A DNA stretch of 64,000 nucleotides. It comes from a virus. The notes below the pieces were generated by a model. That model made no database searches, was not told the origin of the DNA, and saw nothing but the letters and a program-made list of their open reading frames with translations. The stretch is from IMG/VR virus record IMGVR_UViG_3300033273_000513, positions 23,836 through 87,835 of that record; one strand, written 5' to 3'. Made by a program: the position numbers and the translations under genes. The stretch's first letter is position 1, and every line of letters starts with the position of its first letter. This document shows positions 18,443-25,389 of the stretch, one piece after another.

Positions 18443-19909
18443 ATGGCTTCAGAAATTAGAGTCAATAAAATAAACAGTCGCACTGGTGTGGGGACAATTA
18501 CACTGTCTCCCACTGGTGTAGATTTTACTGGTATTGCAACAGTTGCAACGTTAAAAGCAACTACAGGTATCGTTACAACACTGACAGCAACTACAGGTAT
18601 TGTCACGACATTAACAGTTGACACAACTAGAACCACCACTGGTATTGTTACGACACTGACAGCTGATACTTCTAGAATTACCACTGGTATTGTTACGACA
18701 CTGACAGCGGACACAGCTAAAGTTGGTGCTGCAGTTACCATCTCTGAATCAGGAATGGAGGTAACTGGTGTTACCACAGTCACAAGTTCTATTAACATTG
18801 GTTCAGCAACTACAATCAGTTCTAGTAGTCTTGAAGTAAATGGAGTTCAATATCCGACTGCTGGTGCGTTGAGTAATCGCAACCTGATTATCAATGGTGC
18901 GATGCAAGTGGCGCAGCGTGGAACGAGTCAGACTGGAGTTACTTCTACGACCTATGCCGGTCCAGATCGTTTTCAGCAAATACTTAGTTCGGCTGGAACT
19001 TGGACTATTAGCCAAAGTACAGAAGCGCCCGAAGGTTTTTCGACTTCGTTAAAACTAGACTGCACTACAGCCAAAGCCAGTTTGTCGGCCAGTAATTTGT
19101 ACCTTTTAGGACAAAAAATTGAAGGCTTTAATGTTCAACATTTAGATTACAATACTTCCAACGCAAAAACAACGACCCTTAGTTTTTGGGTCCGATCTAA
19201 CAAAACGGGGACGTATGTTCTCGAAGTCACCTCTAGCACCTCTACTCGCAAAATATCGCAAACTTATACTATTAACTCAGCCAATACCTGGGAAAAAAAG
19301 ACGCTTCAGATACCTGGAGATACGGGTGGCTCCCTTCCAAATACAAACGCTGCTGAGTTTAATGTGTATTGGTGGGTGGCCGCTGGCACTAATTACACAA
19401 GTGGAACGTTAAACACCAACTGGGGAACACCAGCAGACACTAATAGGGCAGTCGGTCAAACAGTAAATCTTGCCGACAGCACTAGCAATGATTTTTATCT
19501 AACTGGCGTCCAACTAGAAGTTGGCGAAAAGGCGACACCGTTTGAGCACAGAAATTATGGCGATGAGCTTGCTAGGTGTCAAAGATATTACTATCGAGTC
19601 AACTCCCAAACTTCCTACAATCCATACGGCTTTGGCTCGAATAGTACCACGAGTGCTGGTCAAGCGATTGTTCAACATCCAGTCGAAATGAGAGTGGTTC
19701 CAAGCTCTTTGGATTATTCTAATCTTGCTTCTACAGTTCTTGGTGTTAGTGACGTTTTAATTACGTCAGCTGCGCTTCTTGCCGTTGGAAACGGTAAACT
19801 TATGTCAACTATAAGTACTTCCTCAAGTGGTGCTTTTACAACAGGGTTTTTTACTTTAACGGCCAAACAAACAACTTCTTCATACATTGGCTTTAGTGCG
19901 GAGCTTTGA
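18443..19909 (+). CDS. Tail fibre-like protein with carbohydrate-binding-like C-terminal domain
   Basis: A 488-residue protein. The N-terminal third consists of TTGIVTTLTADT repeats, three of them nearly identical. From about residue 148 the sequence NRNLIINGAMQVAQRGTSQ starts a ~340-residue domain common to phage fibres, with TLSFWVRSNKTGTYVLEV and DFYLTGVQLEVGEKATPFEHR as further landmarks; related domains are usually regarded as carbohydrate-binding. The next gene, 2 bp downstream, is a small protein of the kind that commonly follows this type of fibre. Confidence 0.82.
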   Translation: MASEIRVNKINSRTGVGTITLSPTGVDFTGIATVATLKATTGIVTTLTATTGIVTTLTVDTTRTTTGIVTTLTADTSRITTGIVTTLTADTAKVGAAVTISESGMEVTGVTTVTSSINIGSATTISSSSLEVNGVQYPTAGALSNRNLIINGAMQVAQRGTSQTGVTSTTYAGPDRFQQILSSAGTWTISQSTEAPEGFSTSLKLDCTTAKASLSASNLYLLGQKIEGFNVQHLDYNTSNAKTTTLSFWVRSNKTGTYVLEVTSSTSTRKISQTYTINSANTWEKKTLQIPGDTGGSLPNTNAAEFNVYWWVAAGTNYTSGTLNTNWGTPADTNRAVGQTVNLADSTSNDFYLTGVQLEVGEKATPFEHRNYGDELARCQRYYYRVNSQTSYNPYGFGSNSTTSAGQAIVQHPVEMRVVPSSLDYSNLASTVLGVSDVLITSAALLAVGNGKLMSTISTSSSGAFTTGFFTLTAKQTTSSYIGFSAEL

Positions 19910-19911
19910 TC

Positions 19912-20079
19912 ATGTACCGAATTTTCACGACAATTTCCAACGGTGTTGAGCTGACCAGCATTATTAGGGACAACGGCAACAATCAGTACACTTCTTTCCC
20001 TGCGGACCCCGACAACCGCCACTACCAAGAATACCTTGAGTGGCTTGCTGAAGGTAACACACCTGATCCTGCTGAATAA
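19912..20079 (+). CDS. Small protein following a fibre gene
   Basis: A 55-residue protein starting MYRIFTTISNGVELTS and ending YLEWLAEGNTPDPAE. Proteins with the ADPDNRHYQEYLEWLAEGN type of ending commonly follow phage tail-fibre genes and may help fibre assembly; this is recognition from the family pattern and not proof. It begins 2 bp after the fibre stop and converges with the minus-strand gene, with no gap between the two. Confidence 0.72.
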   Translation: MYRIFTTISNGVELTSIIRDNGNNQYTSFPADPDNRHYQEYLEWLAEGNTPDPAE

Positions 20080-20235
20080 CTACGAGAAATCTACTCTTAA
20101 TGTAATTTCTTTGCATCCATTCCTACGAATGTGATGTTCCCAGTTCAATGCATCACGTTCATCATAAAAGGTTGCTACTTGTTGTGAGTAGTAACCTTTT
20201 TTCTTTGGTTTCATGTAACTGACTTTGAACTTCAT
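20080..20235 (-). CDS. Small conserved cyanophage protein, only minus-strand gene
   Basis: A 51-residue basic protein read from ATG at 20235 down to TAG at 20080. It starts MKFKVSYMKPKKKGYYSQQ and continues ATFYDERDALNWEHHIRRNG. Small proteins with the pattern MKPKKKGYYSQQ...A.FY...DA..WE are widespread in cyanophages; their function is unknown. Its stop codon directly abuts the stop of the fibre-associated gene. A minus-strand promoter (TTGACA, 17 bp, TAGGAT) lies 33 bp upstream of the start, which supports real expression from host-type sigma factor. Confidence 0.8.
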   Translation of the reverse strand: MKFKVSYMKPKKKGYYSQQVATFYDERDALNWEHHIRRNGCKEITLRVDFS

Positions 20236-20267
20236 AGAGCTGGTTTCTATCAACCGTAACAGAGTTG

Positions 20268-20296
20268 ATCCTACTCATGGAACAGAGTCCTGTCAA
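20268..20296 (-). promoter_or_regulatory. Sigma-70-type promoter driving the minus-strand gene
   Basis: On the minus strand TTGACA (20296-20291) is followed by a 17-bp spacer and TAGGAT (20273-20268). An inverted repeat ATCAAC/GTTGAT (20249-20254 and 20264-20269) covers the predicted start of transcription and could be an operator or a leader hairpin. Confidence 0.6.
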
Positions 20297-20412
20297 GCCC
20301 CTTGCCAAGAGTTGCCAGGGGTGATACCTTAGATGAAGTCGCGTTCCTTTATGACAGCGAAAGAAAAACTAGTCTTCGTTTCATCTTTTGTTTGGTTTCT
20401 TCACTGGGGCAC

Positions 20413-20826
20413 ATGTCTTACATCACTCATGATGGATACGGTTATTCTAAAAAACTCTGCGAGGATGCTACCTCTTGGTTTTTGAGAACGTATTTTCCAC
20501 GTCACAAGATTTCAGTCGAGATTGAACACAAGGGACTGAAACGTGAAAAGGTTGTAGGTTACTGTGATGTTGTGGGTGAATGTTATCGTCCCCGACACTT
20601 TCTGATCGAACTGCAAGCAAACATGGATCGAGAGTTGTATCTCATCACTCTATTTCATGAGTTGACACATGTTGCTCAGTGGATTCGTGGTGACTTGCGA
20701 CATCGTTATGGTAAGTTGTGTTATTCTCTAGAACCTGTGGAGAAGTATGAGTATGAGAATCAACCACACGAAGTTGAAGCTCACAAGATGGAAAGTGTAT
20801 TGTTTCGTGAATATGAACTACGGTGA
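20413..20826 (+). CDS. Putative zinc metallopeptidase-like protein (HExxH)
   Basis: A 137-residue protein taken from the ATG at 20413 (MSYITHDGYGYSKKLCEDA); an upstream GTG start at 20302 is possible but would pass through a hairpin-forming intergenic repeat. HELTHVAQW at residues 82-90 is an HExxH zinc-binding motif, and QPHEVEAHKME about 35 residues later offers a glutamate as third ligand, as in SprT-like or other gluzincin peptidases. The target is unknown. It is the first gene of a rightward group with 20828 and 21015. Confidence 0.72.
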   Translation: MSYITHDGYGYSKKLCEDATSWFLRTYFPRHKISVEIEHKGLKREKVVGYCDVVGECYRPRHFLIELQANMDRELYLITLFHELTHVAQWIRGDLRHRYGKLCYSLEPVEKYEYENQPHEVEAHKMESVLFREYELR

Positions 20827-20827
20827 G

Positions 20828-21076
20828 ATGAACCGATGGGATAGTATTTTAGATCCCAAACCTTGTACCAGACCTTATGTTACTAACAATGGAATGTGGG
20901 CTGCCATTCCTATCTCCAACTCCAAGAAGTTAGTCATCATACATAATGGACAACGCATCAAAGTTTCCAAAAACTACACGAGTGCAAGAAACTACATCGA
21001 CAAACAGGTGAAGAATGAAAAGAGTAGAAAGACATCGATACAAAGAAAAAAAAGTGTTCGAGACAAGAACTCTTGA
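20828..21076 (+). CDS. Hypothetical protein
   Basis: An 82-residue basic protein starting MNRWDSILDPKPCTRPYV, with the ATG one base after the stop of the metallopeptidase-like gene (TGAGATG), so translational coupling is likely. The C-terminus is lysine-rich (SIQRKKSVRDKNS). It overlaps the next gene by about 60 bp. No recognised domain. Confidence 0.62.
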   Translation: MNRWDSILDPKPCTRPYVTNNGMWAAIPISNSKKLVIIHNGQRIKVSKNYTSARNYIDKQVKNEKSRKTSIQRKKSVRDKNS

Positions 21077-21515
21077 GTTTGAACCATATCCAATGTCAGA
21101 GATTGACACGGTGATGAAACTTATCCGTGACAATCTCTCACCTGATTTGTTGGGTGGTCGTAAATCTTTGATGTATCCTAAAGACACACTCACCAACAAA
21201 TACTACGGTCATTGTTATCATTCATCACAAGCTTTGTTTTACTTGATGGACACTGATTGTTTAGTGCCTATGTCGGGTGAAGATTATCGTGGTGAGAAAC
21301 ACTGGTGGTTGCAAGATAATGAGACTGTATATGATTGTACAGGTGAACAATACTGGTCAGTAAATCAGAATCCTCCTTATGATGTGGGAAAGAAAACTGC
21401 ATGGTATGGCTGGAAAGGTAGACCACAACAAGTTTCATTAAATCTAATGATTCGTGTTCTGGGTGACAGATTGAAATCTGACACAGTTGCCAAACCAAAC
21501 GAGATGTGTGTATAA
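21015..21515 (+). CDS. Conserved cyanophage protein of unknown function
   Basis: A 166-residue protein starting MKRVERHRYKEKKVFETR; AGGTG just before the ATG supports this start, although it overlaps the preceding gene, and a start at the ATG at 21093 would avoid the overlap. Landmarks are YYGHCYHSSQALFYLM, EKHWWLQ and YDCTGEQYW. The conserved-looking Cys and His residues could form an enzyme active site, but I do not recognise the family. A sigma-70-type promoter for the next gene lies in its 3' end. Confidence 0.68.
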   Translation: MKRVERHRYKEKKVFETRTLEFEPYPMSEIDTVMKLIRDNLSPDLLGGRKSLMYPKDTLTNKYYGHCYHSSQALFYLMDTDCLVPMSGEDYRGEKHWWLQDNETVYDCTGEQYWSVNQNPPYDVGKKTAWYGWKGRPQQVSLNLMIRVLGDRLKSDTVAKPNEMCV

Positions 21516-21516
21516 T
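21487..21516 (+). promoter_or_regulatory. Sigma-70-type promoter (TTGCCA-18-TATAAT)
   Basis: TTGCCA (21487-21492), an 18-bp spacer and a consensus TATAAT (21511-21516) overlap the end of the previous gene. They would start transcription about 20 bp before the ATG at 21545. Confidence 0.6.
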
Positions 21517-21544
21517 GTGAGAGTTCTAAGGTTGCTGAACAATC

Positions 21545-22468
21545 ATGCATAATACAAACGATGTTCATGTGGACATTCTTGGATTCAATCCAATCACGGA
21601 TGAAATCCGAGTTTTCAGACATAATGTGACTCCAGATATGGCACGTCACATCCTTAATCATCTGAACAAAGACAACCGTAAGATGATTAAGTCTCAAGTC
21701 AACAAGATTGCTAAGAGCATTCGTGTTGACGGTTGGATGGAAGATGGCCAACCTCTTACCTTTAACAAAGAAGGTAACATCACCGAGGCACAACACCGTC
21801 TCGAAGCTATCATCATGGAAGATGTAACGGTTCCCATGGTGATTGTTCTTGGAGTTGACACTGGATGTTTCACAAAGTGTGCTCCTGCTAAACCACGTCG
21901 TGCCGAAGACGAGATTCAACGTAAAGATAAGAGTGCTACTCCTAGTGAAGTGAGCACCCTTCGTCAACTTCTTGTCCGTCGTCAAGGTGTCAAACTGAAT
22001 ATTCAGAATGCCATCGAACAGTGGAATCACTGGCGTTTGACTATTCGTGAGGGTCGTAAGTTGGTCGATGATTTCTTCGACAACGTTGATGATTACAACC
22101 CCTGGGAACGCACTTTTGCTGCCTGGGCTTCCCTGATGGTATCTGTAGGTCAGGAAGATATTGCTGAGACTTTTATGTCACTCCTTCAATCTGAAGTATT
22201 GGATGATGAAAGTGCCTGTCGTCTCACTAAAGACTTCCGTGAGTTCTTTGAGAAGCATTCTACTTACATGAGTAATGCTGGTCGCACTGAGTTTGTTTAC
22301 AAACTTCTCTGTTTATGTGCAGACCGTCTGATGAAGAAACCTAACGGAGATATTGAGTTAGATCTCACACTGGATAAACTGGACCATGATAAACTCAGCA
22401 AACGTGGGTTTTATCGTAAGTTCCTAGAGAATCCAGACAACCTCACCGAAGCGACACTGACAATCTAA
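21545..22468 (+). CDS. ParB/sulfiredoxin-fold protein
   Basis: A 307-residue protein. Residues about 40-105 contain NRKMIKSQVNKIAKSIRVDGWMEDG (quoted in part: KSIRVDGWMEDGQPLTF) and TEAQHRLEAI followed by VPMVIVLGVD. This is the layout of ParB/Srx-like domains in phages, where G(Q/E)HR is the nucleotide-binding signature. Here the usual DGQHRL is TEAQHRL. The C-terminal two-thirds are helical with no named domain. Such proteins may act as nucleases or DNA-binding regulators; the role here is unknown. It has an own promoter and a terminator. Confidence 0.75.
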   Translation: MHNTNDVHVDILGFNPITDEIRVFRHNVTPDMARHILNHLNKDNRKMIKSQVNKIAKSIRVDGWMEDGQPLTFNKEGNITEAQHRLEAIIMEDVTVPMVIVLGVDTGCFTKCAPAKPRRAEDEIQRKDKSATPSEVSTLRQLLVRRQGVKLNIQNAIEQWNHWRLTIREGRKLVDDFFDNVDDYNPWERTFAAWASLMVSVGQEDIAETFMSLLQSEVLDDESACRLTKDFREFFEKHSTYMSNAGRTEFVYKLLCLCADRLMKKPNGDIELDLTLDKLDHDKLSKRGFYRKFLENPDNLTEATLTI

Positions 22469-22478
22469 TAACTGTCAC

Positions 22479-22505
22479 AGGGGCTCGCCACGGGGGCCCT
22501 TTTTT
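22479..22505 (+). terminator. Intrinsic terminator after the ParB-like gene
   Basis: A GC-rich hairpin (AGGGGCTC paired with GGGGCCCT, one bulge) is followed by six T residues, 11 bp after the stop codon. Confidence 0.75.
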
Positions 22506-22535
22506 GTGCCATAATACCATTCACGGGGCAGTCTA

Positions 22536-22595
22536 TGCAGGGGTGTATTGACGTAAGTCCCCGATTATGGTATAATAAATAGTAATACCCCTGCA
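22536..22595 (+). promoter_or_regulatory. Leader hairpin with overlapping sigma-70 and late promoters before the GIY-YIG gene
   Basis: The left arm TGCAGGGGTGTATT (22536-22549) pairs with the right arm AATACCCCTGCA (22584-22595), which ends 8 bases before the ATG at 22604. The loop and left-arm end hold TTGACG (22548-22553), a 17-bp spacer and TATAAT (22571-22576), a near-consensus sigma-70 promoter. A late element AATAAATA lies at 22574-22581. Transcripts from either promoter would begin near the right arm and lack the left arm, whereas read-through RNA could fold and hide the start. This resembles the known regulation of T4 I-TevI, but here it is inference. Confidence 0.6.
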
Positions 22596-22603
22596 ATCTT
22601 ATA

Positions 22604-23122
22604 ATGGATTACTATATCTACGCATATCTTAGAGAAGACGGAACGCCTTACTATATTGGTAAAGGTAAGAACAACAGATTGCACGAATATCACACTAAGT
22701 ATGTTAAACTACCGCCTAGAGACAGAAGAATTGTCTTGAAGCAATTTGACACAGAACAAGAAGCATATAATCACGAGATTTATATGATTGATATACTTGG
22801 GCGCAAAGATATTGGCACAGGTATTTTAATCGATAGAACGCCTGGGGGAGACAACCCGCCTAAAAATAATGTAGCAGGTTGGAATAAAGGTCTTAAAATG
22901 AATTTTGGGCCAGAGAGAGGTAAGAAGATATCGAAGGCACTAAAAGGCAAACCAAAGAGTAAAGAACACTGCGCCGCTGTGAGTGAAGCAATGAAGGGTA
23001 AAACTCCCTGGAATAAGGGTAAGTCAAGGTTTAAGAGTGAAGAAGATAGGATACAACAGAAGAGAGAATATAATAGATTAAGAGCTAAAAGAATTAGAGA
23101 CAGTCGCAGAGACAGTCGCTGA
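22604..23122 (+). CDS. Free-standing GIY-YIG homing endonuclease with NUMOD3-like repeats
   Basis: A 172-residue protein. Residues 1-20 contain the GIY-YIG signature in the form YIYAYLREDGTPYYIGKGK, followed by a catalytic-type arginine/asparagine region (NNRLHEYHTKY). The middle has KISKALKGKPKSKEH and AMKGKTPWNKGKS, typical NUMOD3 DNA-binding motifs of homing endonucleases. The C-terminus is very basic. The gene sits alone between the ParB-like gene and the helicase and has its own regulated leader, so it is probably a mobile gene like the seg genes of T4. The cleavage site is unknown. Confidence 0.88.
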   Translation: MDYYIYAYLREDGTPYYIGKGKNNRLHEYHTKYVKLPPRDRRIVLKQFDTEQEAYNHEIYMIDILGRKDIGTGILIDRTPGGDNPPKNNVAGWNKGLKMNFGPERGKKISKALKGKPKSKEHCAAVSEAMKGKTPWNKGKSRFKSEEDRIQQKREYNRLRAKRIRDSRRDSR

Positions 23123-23127
23123 ACTGG

Positions 23128-23152
23128 CCCCTACCTATTGACCTAGGTGGGG
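23128..23152 (+). terminator. Strong hairpin between endonuclease and helicase genes
   Basis: CCCCTACCTA (23128-23137) pairs with TAGGTGGGG (23144-23152), with one bulged T and a six-base loop. It is followed by TCTTAT but no long T run, so termination is probable but not certain. The loop TTGACC plus TATTAT 17 bp on looks like a promoter whose -10 overlaps the helicase start codon. Confidence 0.5.
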
Positions 23153-23164
23153 TCTTATCATATT

Positions 23165-24370
23165 ATGGCCATATTGAAGGACGAACGCCACTTGACTATC
23201 ACTCTGCGCCCGCACCAAGAACGTATCCTGAAGCGTATGCAACAGTATACCAAAGGCCAGCTGCTAGTCCCTACTGGCGGCGGTAAAACTTTGACTATGA
23301 TTCTTGACACCCAACGGCGTCACGATTCTATCACTAATGGCACTACCACTGTTGTTGTCGCCCCAAGAATTCTTTTGAGCGAACAGCTTTGCAACGAATT
23401 TTTAGAAGTTATCGACACTTCTAACACGCATATTATGCACTGCCACTCGGGGGAAACTCACCACTACAGCAGCACCAAAGCAGACAAGATTCACCTGTTT
23501 GCTAACACTGCCCGCACGGCTGGTGAGAATGTTATCATCTTCACCTCTTACAACTCTCTTCAGCGTATTGTTGACGCAGATATTGAGGTCAACACGATCT
23601 ACTTTGACGAGGCACATAACAGTGTGAAGAAGAACTTCTTCCCTGCCACTGAGTTCTTCGCAGAGAAAGCAGATCGATGCTACTTCTACACTGCAACCCC
23701 TAAACATTCCCTCACGCCTAAAAAACCAGGCATGAATTGGTCTGTTTATGGTCAGGTCATTTGTAATGTTCCTGCAACCAAACTTGTTGACGAGGGTTAC
23801 ATTCTTCCTCCTAAAGTTGTCATCAAGGAGTTGCCTTCTGGTGATGCGAAACAGTCTGATTGCAAGAATCTGTTGGACACCATTGATGACAACTCTCTCA
23901 ACAAAATCCTGATTGCTGCACGTTCTACGAAACAGATCATCAATCTGATTCAGGAGTCTTTGTTCTGTGCAGAGTTGACCGAACGTGGTTATTCTTGGAT
24001 GGTGATTACATCCAAGACTGGTGCAATCATCAACGGTCATGAAGTCACCCGTGAACAGTTCTTCAACACTTTGAATGCTTGGGGACGTGATTCTTCTAAG
24101 AAGTTTGTGGTTATTCACCATTCTATTCTGTCTGAAGGTATGAACGTCAAGGGACTGGAAGCTGTGTTGTTCATGCGTAACATGGACTACATTGGCATCA
24201 GTCAGTCAATCGGTCGTGTGATCCGTCTGGGCGACCGCCAGAAGACGTTTGGGCTTGTCTGTGTCCCTGTTTATGATAAAGTGGGTATTGGCACTGCCAG
24301 GAGTGTCCAGGCAGTCGTTGATACCGTGTTCAACCAAGGTCAACCCGCAATCTCCACTGTTCGTCGATGA
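23165..24370 (+). CDS. DEAD/DEAH-box superfamily 2 helicase
   Basis: A 401-residue ATP-dependent helicase. LRPHQ near residue 18 is the Q-like motif, VPTGGGKTL near residue 37 is Walker A, FDEAH near residue 150 is Walker B, YTATP near residue 175 is motif III, and ISQSIGRVIRLGDR near residue 355 is motif VI. The layout fits the phage helicases used in replication or recombination. I chose the ATG at 23165; a GTG six codons upstream lies in the hairpin and is unlikely. UvsW-like function is possible but the gene is short for UvsW. Confidence 0.87.
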   Translation: MAILKDERHLTITLRPHQERILKRMQQYTKGQLLVPTGGGKTLTMILDTQRRHDSITNGTTTVVVAPRILLSEQLCNEFLEVIDTSNTHIMHCHSGETHHYSSTKADKIHLFANTARTAGENVIIFTSYNSLQRIVDADIEVNTIYFDEAHNSVKKNFFPATEFFAEKADRCYFYTATPKHSLTPKKPGMNWSVYGQVICNVPATKLVDEGYILPPKVVIKELPSGDAKQSDCKNLLDTIDDNSLNKILIAARSTKQIINLIQESLFCAELTERGYSWMVITSKTGAIINGHEVTREQFFNTLNAWGRDSSKKFVVIHHSILSEGMNVKGLEAVLFMRNMDYIGISQSIGRVIRLGDRQKTFGLVCVPVYDKVGIGTARSVQAVVDTVFNQGQPAISTVRR

Positions 24371-24372
24371 CA

Positions 24373-24380
24373 TTAAATAG
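24373..24380 (+). promoter_or_regulatory. Possible late promoter (ATTAAATA)
   Basis: ATTAAATA lies 3 bp after the helicase stop and 26 bp ahead of the ATG at 24399. It differs from the consensus at one position, so the call is moderate. Confidence 0.4.
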
Positions 24381-24398
24381 TATCAGTTGCTTTATCTC

Positions 24399-24596
24399 AT
24401 GAAAGATCAAAACACCATTCCTGACGGCGAAACTAAGAAGGATAAATGGAATCGAGGACTTGACATCTTCATTGAATCTGTCATCGAACCAGATCCTGCA
24501 CTGAGAACGTGTGCTCACAATCAAAAGTGTTATCATGAGCTTATGGATATTCGACAAGATGTTCTTGAATATCTTAAGACTAAGAGGTGGCACTAA
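24399..24596 (+). CDS. Small hypothetical protein
   Basis: A 65-residue protein starting MKDQNTIPDGETKKDKWNRG and ending DVLEYLKTKRWH, charged and probably helical, with two cysteines (CAHNQKC). I took the ATG at 24399; a TTG four codons upstream is in frame. Its stop overlaps the start of the next gene (TAATG), so the two are probably translated together. Confidence 0.68.
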   Translation: MKDQNTIPDGETKKDKWNRGLDIFIESVIEPDPALRTCAHNQKCYHELMDIRQDVLEYLKTKRWH

Positions 24597-24775
24597 TGTA
24601 TAAAGAACTAAATTGTTTTGAGGAGGCATTGAAACACTTCGGCACCCGTGTTGAAGTTATCACTGCTATGGAAATGTCAAGGAGAATCTCTCCTGAAGAC
24701 GCATATCAAATGATTAAAGAAGAACTTAAAGAGGTCAAAAAGTGTCGCAAGGAGTTCAAAAATGATAGATGTTAA
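24596..24775 (+). CDS. Small conserved cyanophage protein
   Basis: A 59-residue helical protein starting MYKELNCFEEALKHFG and containing MEMSRRISPEDAYQMIKEEL. This sequence pattern is common in cyanophages; function is unknown. It overlaps the preceding stop by one base and the next gene by 14 bp. Confidence 0.72.
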   Translation: MYKELNCFEEALKHFGTRVEVITAMEMSRRISPEDAYQMIKEELKEVKKCRKEFKNDRC

Positions 24776-24971
24776 TGAGATCGAGTGCTACATTGATGAG
24801 ACCAAAGTTGATCGAGAAGAGTGTATAAGAGATGTGACAGACTCTCCCAAAGATTGGGAAGACTTCTGGTATAATCCAGAAGCACAAGGCACATGGGGAT
24901 CTGATACTTTCGAGGAAGTATGGGAAACCATGGACAAAATTGAACCACTCACACCCCCAACAAACAAATGA
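24762..24971 (+). CDS. Small acidic hypothetical protein
   Basis: A 69-residue, strongly acidic protein starting MIDVNEIECYIDETKVD with WEDFWYNPEAQGTWGSD. The overlap with both neighbours indicates translational coupling in a four-gene operon (24399-25186). Acidic small phage proteins are sometimes DNA mimics or inhibitors of host proteins, but nothing here shows that. Confidence 0.68.
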   Translation: MIDVNEIECYIDETKVDREECIRDVTDSPKDWEDFWYNPEAQGTWGSDTFEEVWETMDKIEPLTPPTNK

Positions 24972-25186
24972 GTTTCGACCGCAAAAAACAGCTCTCTGAT
25001 AGAGAAATTGAGTCGATGAAGATTGCTGTCAATGAGACAGACATCAAAGCAATTCATCCTGACAAAATGGAAGACTTTGCAGAATATATGGTGCAAAGTT
25101 TGAGGAATGCTGAAATTGTGGACGATTATGCTAACAAACTCATGGATCCTCTCACACAGAGACGCGGCGGGAAACTGAGTGACTGA
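24968..25186 (+). CDS. Small hypothetical protein
   Basis: A 72-residue protein starting MSFDRKKQLSDREIESMK and ending LTQRRGGKLSD. The ATG overlaps the end of the previous gene by 4 bp. It is the last gene before a clear intrinsic terminator. No recognised domain. Confidence 0.66.
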   Translation: MSFDRKKQLSDREIESMKIAVNETDIKAIHPDKMEDFAEYMVQSLRNAEIVDDYANKLMDPLTQRRGGKLSD

Positions 25187-25205
25187 CCAGTTCGATTAGT
25201 GTCAC

Positions 25206-25230
25206 ACGGGGTCGCACTGACCCCGTTTTT
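25206..25230 (+). terminator. Intrinsic terminator
   Basis: ACGGGGTC (25206-25213) and GACCCCGT (25219-25226) form a perfect 8-bp stem with a 5-base loop, followed by a T run. The T run merges with the start of the next promoter-like element. Confidence 0.85.
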
Positions 25231-25248
25231 CGTGTATATTAGATGAGT
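25227..25248 (+). promoter_or_regulatory. Promoter-like element, variant of the repeated 27-bp element
   Basis: TTTTCGTGTATATTAGATG begins within the terminator T run. It matches the repeated element seen five times between 29363 and 32888, apart from small changes. It would serve the gene at 25390 with a long leader of about 140 bp, which contains only a 31-codon open frame (25243-25338) I do not accept. Confidence 0.5.
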
Positions 25249-25389
25249 GGAGGGGAACAGGACACCCGATCATCACTCCTAGCGAGTCAGTTGGCAACTC
25301 TACTGCTGATGATAAACTCCACAGCACACGAGAGGTAAATCAAATGTGTTCTCATCCGCAGAACCGCCTCTCACACATTTTCTCTCATC

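Noticed and set aside
20302-20412. Extended N-terminus of the HExxH protein from a GTG
   Set aside because: The extra 37 residues are encoded across an intergenic hairpin repeat and have no family support; ATG 20413 is preferred.
24762-24971. Assigning the small acidic proteins as anti-restriction DNA mimics
   Set aside because: Acidity alone is not evidence, and no family pattern supports it.
25243-25338. 31-codon open frame after the terminator
   Set aside because: No ribosome site, no recognisable sequence and a long untranslated leader is equally likely.
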